From Akebia trifoliata (lineage: Eukaryota > Streptophyta > Magnoliopsida > Ranunculales > Lardizabalaceae), in assembly GCA_017979445.1 (NCBI GenBank), contig CM030707.1, positions 22,450,586 to 22,514,585 on the forward strand: a stretch of 64,000 nt of DNA. Direction: 5' to 3'. The notes beneath the pieces were generated by a model that saw only the letters and a list, made by a program, of their open reading frames with translations, did no database searches and was not told where the DNA came from. Positions within the stretch are counted from its first letter, which is position 1; every line of letters begins with the position of its first letter. Shown here piece by piece: positions 57,657-64,000 of the stretch. The translations under genes were made by a program, and so were the position numbers.

Positions 57657-59000
57657 GCATTTGTATTTTTAATTGAATTTTTGTACGGACAAGCATTGAA
57701 TTAAATATATAATATAATATATAGGGACGCATGGAGTAGGATCTTTGCCACCAAACTTTTGATGGTACGGAATTAGGTATTAATCATGTCAAATGATTCT
57801 CATCATTAAATTTCAACCCAATATAATATATTATTATTTTGGGTAATTTTAAGCTATCCCTCTTTTTTGATGAAAATTAAAGATATCTCCTCGATTTTCA
57901 AATTAAAATATCCCTTGACTTTGGTCTTTTATGAGAGACTGGCAAAAGTGACGGATTTTGTATTGTCATCTTCAATTCATTGAGAAAAATTTACAGTTTT
58001 CATCTTCTTCATTTAAGATTCTTTTAACTTTCAAATTTAATAACTAATTAAAAAATACTTTAAGATTTATGGAGTGATTGAAGATAATGTGTTTCGAAGA
58101 AGAAAGAAAGATCAAAGACTTTTGACAAGAGGTTGAAGATGAGGGTGTTTCCGTTATTTCTTGTTAGTCTCTCATGGATAACCGAAGTCGATTGATGAAT
58201 GCCAGCTGATTGAAGCGTGATGAGCATCTCTAATTTTATCAAAACCCTATTATTTTTTAGCATTTACAATGTAAAACCAAGCAATTTAGAAGAAAAAAAA
58301 AAGGATCATGTATCAGATGATCAAGTTGTATACATTGTGGATTTACAAGATTATGCATCATTAGTAAGATAAAGCTCGTTGAGTATGCCGCATGATACCT
58401 CACTTTGGTCACAAACCATTATATCTATCCACTATGCCAAACAACTTGTAAGAAAGCTCTCATTAGTTACTTTTGAATTTATACTTATTGGATAAATATT
58501 GAACCCAAGATAAGAGTAAATTTCTTTTTTCCATGGTGGTGTGCACAAAAAATCATAGATGTTTTTACTCAAGTTGAAGGTAGTGTTGTAGGAAGTCAGT
58601 TTAACCAAAAAAAAAAAAAATTTATAACACATATTAGCCTCACAAGGGCTTTGGGTTAAATGTTGGGATTTTGTGTTATTACTTGAAATTGAAATTTAAG
58701 TATGTTAGTTGTAGTAAAGGAAACACGTGTATGAAATAAAAATAAGAACCGATGATTAAAAATCATATATGAAGAAGGACATTGAAAACAAGTGGAAAAC
58801 ATGAAGAGAAAGGAGAAGAGAAACTGGAGAAACTTATATCCAAACACATATTACTAATGTTTGAAAAATATGAAATACTAGTACTCTTTATATTTTGTCG
58901 AAAGAATGATGTATCCTATAACATATATAAAAAATACTCTCTCTATATTTTGTTGAAGGAAGAAGATCATATCTCTCTGTCTGTCTCTCTCTCTCGTTCT
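57095..59000. repeat. 1.9 kb tandem duplication, copy 1
   Basis: Begins AAAGTCCAACGGTTTAATGG and runs to 59000. The next copy begins at 59001 with AAAGTCCAACGGTTTAATAG. The two are co-linear throughout, with scattered substitutions and small indels. No gene is seen inside. Short frames such as 58432-58632 appear in both copies (60385-60684) simply because the DNA is duplicated. Confidence 0.9.
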
Positions 59001-60940
59001 AAAGTCCAACGGTTTAATAGATTAAAGAAAGAAACTGAACGTTGGAGGATTTATTTTCGACCGATTAACCCCAAATACAATAAGATTGCAGTCTCATGGT
59101 GTCTTACGCCTCCATGTGCGCACGAGGCCTACTCTCTTTCTCACTAACGCTCAAGTAAATAGGAGAGTGAAGCATTTATAAATTAAGCACAATTGTTATA
59201 TTTAGCTGATATGGGATTAAAGATTTAAAGAATTATCTTTACATTTCTCAAGAAAAAATAAATCAGAAAATCTTTAACCATTCAACTATCACAAATAAGA
59301 AAGATGCACTTTTAAATAAGGTTTCAACAAAAATGAAAAAATCCTACATCAACTACACTCGAGAAAAGAAGGTCTTGAATTCAAATCTTGCCCTTAACAA
59401 AATTTAATAAATAATATTAACTATGAATCCTACAATACATACAAGTTCGTAGGTTATAAAAATAACTGATACATGTTTTGGGAATTAAAATGAATAATTT
59501 TATGAACTCGAAATTTCGTCATATTTAGCTTGGGAAAGGGAGATTTAGGCTTTATTTTTTGAGATATTTTAATTGGGTGTAATAAGTAAAAGTTGGAGGT
59601 GCCAATAGCATTTGTCTTTTTAATTGAATTTCTGTACAGACAAGCATTGAATTAAATATATAATATAATATGTAGGGACCCATGGAATTAGAACCTTTGC
59701 TACCAAACTTCTGATGGTACGGAATTAGGTATGAATCATGTCAAATGATTCTCATCATTCAATTTCAACCCAATATAATATATTATTATTTTGGGTAATT
59801 TTAAGCCATCCCTCTTTTTTGATGAAAATTAAAGATATCTCCTCGATTTTCAAAATTAAAATATCCCTTGACTTTGGTCTTTTATGAGAGACTGACAAAA
59901 GTGATGGATTTTCTATTGTCATCTTCAATCCATTGTGAAAAAATTTACAGTTTTCATCTTCTTCATCTAAGATTCTTTTAACTTTCAAATTTAATTACTA
60001 ATTAAAAAATACATTAAGATTTATGGAGTCATTGAAGATGATGCGTTTTGAAGAAGAAAGAAAGATCAAAGACTTTTGACAAGAGGTTGAAGATGAGGGT
60101 GTTTCCGTTATTTCTTGTTAGTCTCTCATGGATAACCGATGTCAATAGATGAATGCCATTTGATTGAAGACTGATGGGCATCTCTAATTTTTACCAAAAC
60201 CTTATTATTTTTTAGCATTTACAATATAAAACTAAGCAATTTAGAAGAAAAAAAAGGATAATTCATGGGATGATCAAGTTGTATACATTGTGGATTTACA
60301 AGATTATGCACCATTAGTAAGATAAAGCTCGTTGAGTATGCCACATAATTCCTCACTTTGGTCACAAACCATTAAATCTATCCACTATGCCAAACAACTT
60401 GTAAGAAAGCTCTCATTAGTTACTTTTGATTTTATACTCATTGGATAAATATTGAACCCAAGATAAGAGTAAATTTCTTTTTTCCATAGTGGTGTGCAAA
60501 AAAAATCATAAATGTTTTTGCTCAAGTTGAACGTAGTGTTGTAGGAAGTCAGTTTAACAAAATATTTATAATAAAAAAAAACACATATTAACCTCACAAG
60601 GGCTTCGTGTTGAACGTTGGGATTTTGAGTTATTACTTGAAATTGAAATTTAAGTATGACAGTTGTTTGTAGAAAAGGAAACACGTGTACGAAATAAAAA
60701 CAGGAACCGATGATTAAAAATCATATATGAAGAAAGATTGAAAACAAGTGGAAAACATGAAGAGAAAGGGGAAGGGAAATTGGAGAAACTTATATCCAAA
60801 TACATATTACTAACGTTTGAAAAAAATGAAATACTAGTACTCTTTATATTTTGTTGAAAGAATGATATATCCTATAACATATATAAAAAATACTCTCTTT
60901 ATATTTTGTTGAAGGAAGAAGGAGATCATCTCTCTTTCTC
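59001..60940. repeat. 1.9 kb tandem duplication, copy 2
   Basis: Co-linear with 57095-59000. It carries about 45 extra bases near 59165-59210 (GCATTTATAAATTAAGCACA) that copy 1 lacks. The end is near 60940, where GAAGGAAGAAGGAGATCATC matches the end of copy 1 (GAAGGAAGAAGATCATATCT). Confidence 0.9.
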
Positions 60941-63009
60941 TCTTTAAATGAAAGAAGAAGAGTAAAGCTCTTTCTCTTACTTGTCGACGAGATTTCTTTT
61001 TCATTTATTAGAAGTGTAATCATACTAATTCAATTTACAAATGTTTTTTTTTTTTTTGTTGAAGTGATGAGATGCAATCAATTTCGGGTGATTTTCAAGG
61101 AATCATTTCCTATTTATTTTATTTTCTCCACAAAAATTTATATAATAAAATACAACTGTAAGACTCACTTTATTATAATTTTGTAGGAAACAAATGTCCC
61201 ATCCATTAACAGTTTGTGGCAAACAAACATCTCATCTAGTTACAGAGTTTTGGGTGTCCATCTTATTTGTTTTTGTGTCTTTTCTTTTCATTTCTTTAAT
61301 TTTATTGTCCTTCCTCTTCTCTTTTTCTTTTTTAATAATATACATCCAATTTTATCATATTTTCTCTTTTATCCTTTTAATTTTAAAGATTTTGTTTGTG
61401 TCTCTTTACCTTCTTTTGTAATAATACCTCTATAACTTTATTATTTTTCTTTTTTATCCCCTTAATCTCAAAGATATTTTTTAATAATATCTTTTAATTT
61501 TTTATCCTGTTAAATCCAAATAAGATACATATGTTGTAGGTATGGGCGAATTATATTATCATATATAATCAATTAACTCGATCAAGTTTCTAACCCAACT
61601 TGATGAATTTTTGAGCTAACTCAGACCAAGTTAATGAGACTATTTTCCAAATTAACCTAGTGAGTTGGTTTCATCGAATTTAGAGCTGAATCATCTTAAA
61701 ACTCAATTGAATTGAGTCAATTCAAATGAGTTTTTAGTCGAATCAACGAGTTTAAAACTACATGATTTGAATTTTTCTATTTTTTATTTTTATTTTTGTG
61801 CTCCACGCGTTTTGAGAAATCAAAGTGGAATACGTATCCTCCTGGGACGTGGGAGACAAGTACCGTGTCGACTAAGATAGAAAATAGACCACACGCGCTC
61901 ACACCTCCCCCACATTCTTCATTTTGTTTAGTAAACAAATCATCAAGGAGAAGGTACGGGTGCGTACGTACGGCCAGAATCCGCAACACAAAGAAGGACA
62001 AAACGTCTGTGTCTTTAGTTCTTTTCTCTCCACTATCAAAGCCAACAACCCCACCAAAAAAAATATACCTTGCATTCTCTCCTTCCAAGAGACCACTAAA
62101 GTCCCAATCTCTCTTCTTTATAGCAATCTAACCTAATTTTAAAAGCTACTTTACTCATCAACATGGGGCTGTCCATGGATCGGGTCAGGTTGGGTCAATT
62201 TTTTTTTTGCTCCAACCCAACTTATCATAGAGAGCTGGGCTGGGTCTTAACCCAAACCTAATCAATTATCAAATCTTTACTAGTCTTGGGTTTGAGCAAT
62301 GGGTTGGATAAATATAATAATTTCTTTTACTCCACACTTATGAGGTAATTCTTCGAACCATAAAAATGTTAAAAATGATTTAAATGAACAATATAAAATT
62401 TTCATCTTTTGTGGGATAGAACCCACCCTACTTTGCAAACTCAGTATCAAAAGTTTAATCCCCATTTCTTATTTTTCGAGTGGGATGGGCTGAATCCATT
62501 CAAAAGATAATTTTTTTTTCATCTTTGTGTTATTTTCGTCAAATTCTATCTAAAAGTCAAGTATCATATATTATTCACGTATGTATGAATCCACTAAAAA
62601 TGGTATTTTTAGGGTTAGGAAACGTCGAACAATGGCACTTAAAGGATGGTCCAAAGTTGGGATATTTATCATACACAGTCTCGCTTCATGAAAGAGAAGG
62701 CTTGGATTACCTTAGTGCTAGTCAAAAAGATCGAGATCACAAATCAAAGCTAGGGACATGGTCACAACTATTTAGAGTGAGAATGATGATTATGTATACC
62801 TCTCATAAAAATCCTAACAAAGTTTATGTGCACGCCAAGGGTAGGTAAACATGATTTGATAGCAAAAAGATCCACTTAGGGTATCTATCAATGAATGTGG
62901 ATGATGATTGGAATGAATTTGTGAAAATTTCAGAATTTGGTAAAAAAAAAAATTTTAATTTTACCATCTCGTCACATGTTTAATCATCCGTAAATACATT
63001 TAGAGTTGT
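60941..63009. other. Gene-free stretch with a promoter-like block
   Basis: Bases 61030-61500 are T-rich. Bases 61800-62130 are less AT-rich, with CACGCG and GTACGTAC motifs and a pyrimidine-rich end, the look of a plant promoter and leader, but no coding sequence follows. Bases 62163-62260 (GGGCTGTCCATGGATCGGGT) resemble a common plant MITE end. A frame at 62480-62848 was not recognised. Confidence 0.4.
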
Positions 63010-63163
63010 GATGAATGCACACTGTTTTGGTATGCGATTGGGTATGCGGCTGACATGGCAAAGGCACAGAACCATAGATCTTTTTTATCGGGATATTCAT
63101 GAAAAGATGTGTTGTTCTGTGCCCTTGCCACGCCAATTGCATACCCAACCGAGTGCATTCATC
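63010..63163. mobile_element. Fold-back MITE, about 154 bp
   Basis: GATGAATGCAC at the left faces GATGAATGCACTCGGTTGGG at the right read back. Inner arms share GGTATGC...GGCACAGAAC...ATCTTTT. The left arm has an extra ATTGGGTATGC copy, so the arms differ slightly in length. Confidence 0.7.
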
Positions 63164-63192
63164 ATTATTCATGCATTTATGTTATGAAAAAT

Positions 63193-63362
63193 GCTAAAGT
63201 GGCTTGAAATAACACTCAAAGTAATATTACACTAATGTAGAGTGAACAGAAAGCTATAGATGTGACTATTTCTCGTGAGATATGAGTGTTATACACTCGA
63301 GGACAATCAATGGTTCTTTACACAATCCAATGTTATTCCAAGAGTTATTTCAAGTCATTAGC
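63193..63362. mobile_element. Fold-back MITE, about 170 bp
   Basis: The left end GCTAAAGTGGCTTGAAATAA faces GCTAATGACTTGAAATAACT read back from the right. Matching weakens inward. It lies 29 bp beyond the preceding fold-back element. Confidence 0.65.
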
Positions 63363-64000
63363 AAGGCTCTTATTTCAAACCTAAAATTATAAAAGAGAAC
63401 TTCCATTAACACTGAAATATTTATTTATAACACACCAATCTATATGTAAACAATCGTTTAATTTCCAAAGGGTTAGTGTGTTTTAAGTAAAAGGTGGCGT
63501 AGGTGTGTATAATTATGTCTAATTGTGTGGATCAATTAGAAACTTCCATGAGGCCATAAAAACGTATGAGAAGACCGCGTCAAGTAAAATACTTGTTTTG
63601 TCACTAAAGTCATTAAACGCATTCAACGGATAAGTGGTTTAATCAAGACACCCATGTATCAACTTAACTAAATCCTTGAAAAGGCTCAATCTAAGCAATT
63701 TGTGGCAAAATCTAAAGCACTCAACTGAGCACAATTGAGTAGTCAATTCATTGAGAGAAAAACAAGAAAATAGTAAGAAAATCTTTTAGAATCCAATCGA
63801 AGATTTTATGCAATCTTAGGATTCTAATCTTAATAATATTCTCGGATCATATTAGTAGGTGATTACTGTTAGAAAGAATTTTAATAAAACATGAATGAAA
63901 GAAGTTAAGAATGGAAGATCTTAGTCAGACAAGGATACTGAATAACTGGTAAATTTTCATAAGAAAGATTATCTAAAAGATATGGACTCTCGCAATCTAT
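63363..64000. other. Gene-free end of window
   Basis: AT-rich DNA. No coding frame, RNA gene or repeat was recognised. Confidence 0.4.

Noticed and set aside
61777..62131. Overlapping frames of about 100 codons on both strands
   Set aside because: Low complexity and no family. The block looks like promoter and leader sequence instead.
62480..62848. 122-codon frame
   Set aside because: No recognised motif, no splice support and an AT-rich start.

Overview
The window is nuclear DNA of a flowering plant, most likely a eudicot. The signs are AT-rich intergenic DNA, many-exon genes with GT-AG introns, protein-level matches to plant-specific families, and plant-type LTR retrotransposons, L1 LINEs, SINEs and MITEs. 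I could not identify the species. No bacterial-style gene organisation is present.

Layout. Bases 1-7030 are the 3' part of a decayed Tat-lineage Ty3/gypsy retrotransposon: integrase remains, a long 3' untranslated region with several tandem arrays, a polypurine tract and a complete 3' LTR. A second, unrelated solo LTR (7040-9698, target duplication CTTTT) sits nine bases beyond it. Bases 9.7-15.8 kb carry no recognised gene; at 12.9-14.1 kb are three head-to-tail fold-back elements in TA microsatellites.

Two protein genes are confidently rebuilt, both on the minus strand. One (25696 down to 15794, 17 exons, 681 codons) is an ANP/NPK1-type MAP kinase kinase kinase. The other (41633 down to 27004, 16 exons, 689 codons) is the SAS10/UTP3 small-subunit processome protein. 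All exon joins keep frame. Their introns are full of transposon remains: truncated L1 copies, a SINE, a nearly complete but broken antisense L1, a hAT-like MITE and fold-back elements.

Bases 42-51 kb are a mosaic. They hold a stretch resembling plant mitochondrial DNA, a broken 3' piece of a plastid SufB gene, two unrecognised exon-like segments and a first-exon piece of ribosomal protein S19. All the gene pieces lie on the minus strand, and the interval is flanked by inverted copies of a purine-rich MITE. Bases 51-64 kb are gene-free repeats: a diverged LTR piece with a 67-68 bp array, a long TA tract, a second SINE copy, a TIR element, a 1.9 kb tandem duplication and two adjacent fold-back elements.

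The strongest candidates for something undescribed are two. One is a 33-34 bp array whose units each encode a small hairpin with matched arm changes. The other is a set of fold-back elements that share one double-hairpin core but carry different terminal repeats. Gene function: the kinase acts in cytokinesis and stress MAPK signalling and UTP3 in ribosome assembly. The sequence gives no reason to link the two beyond adjacency.
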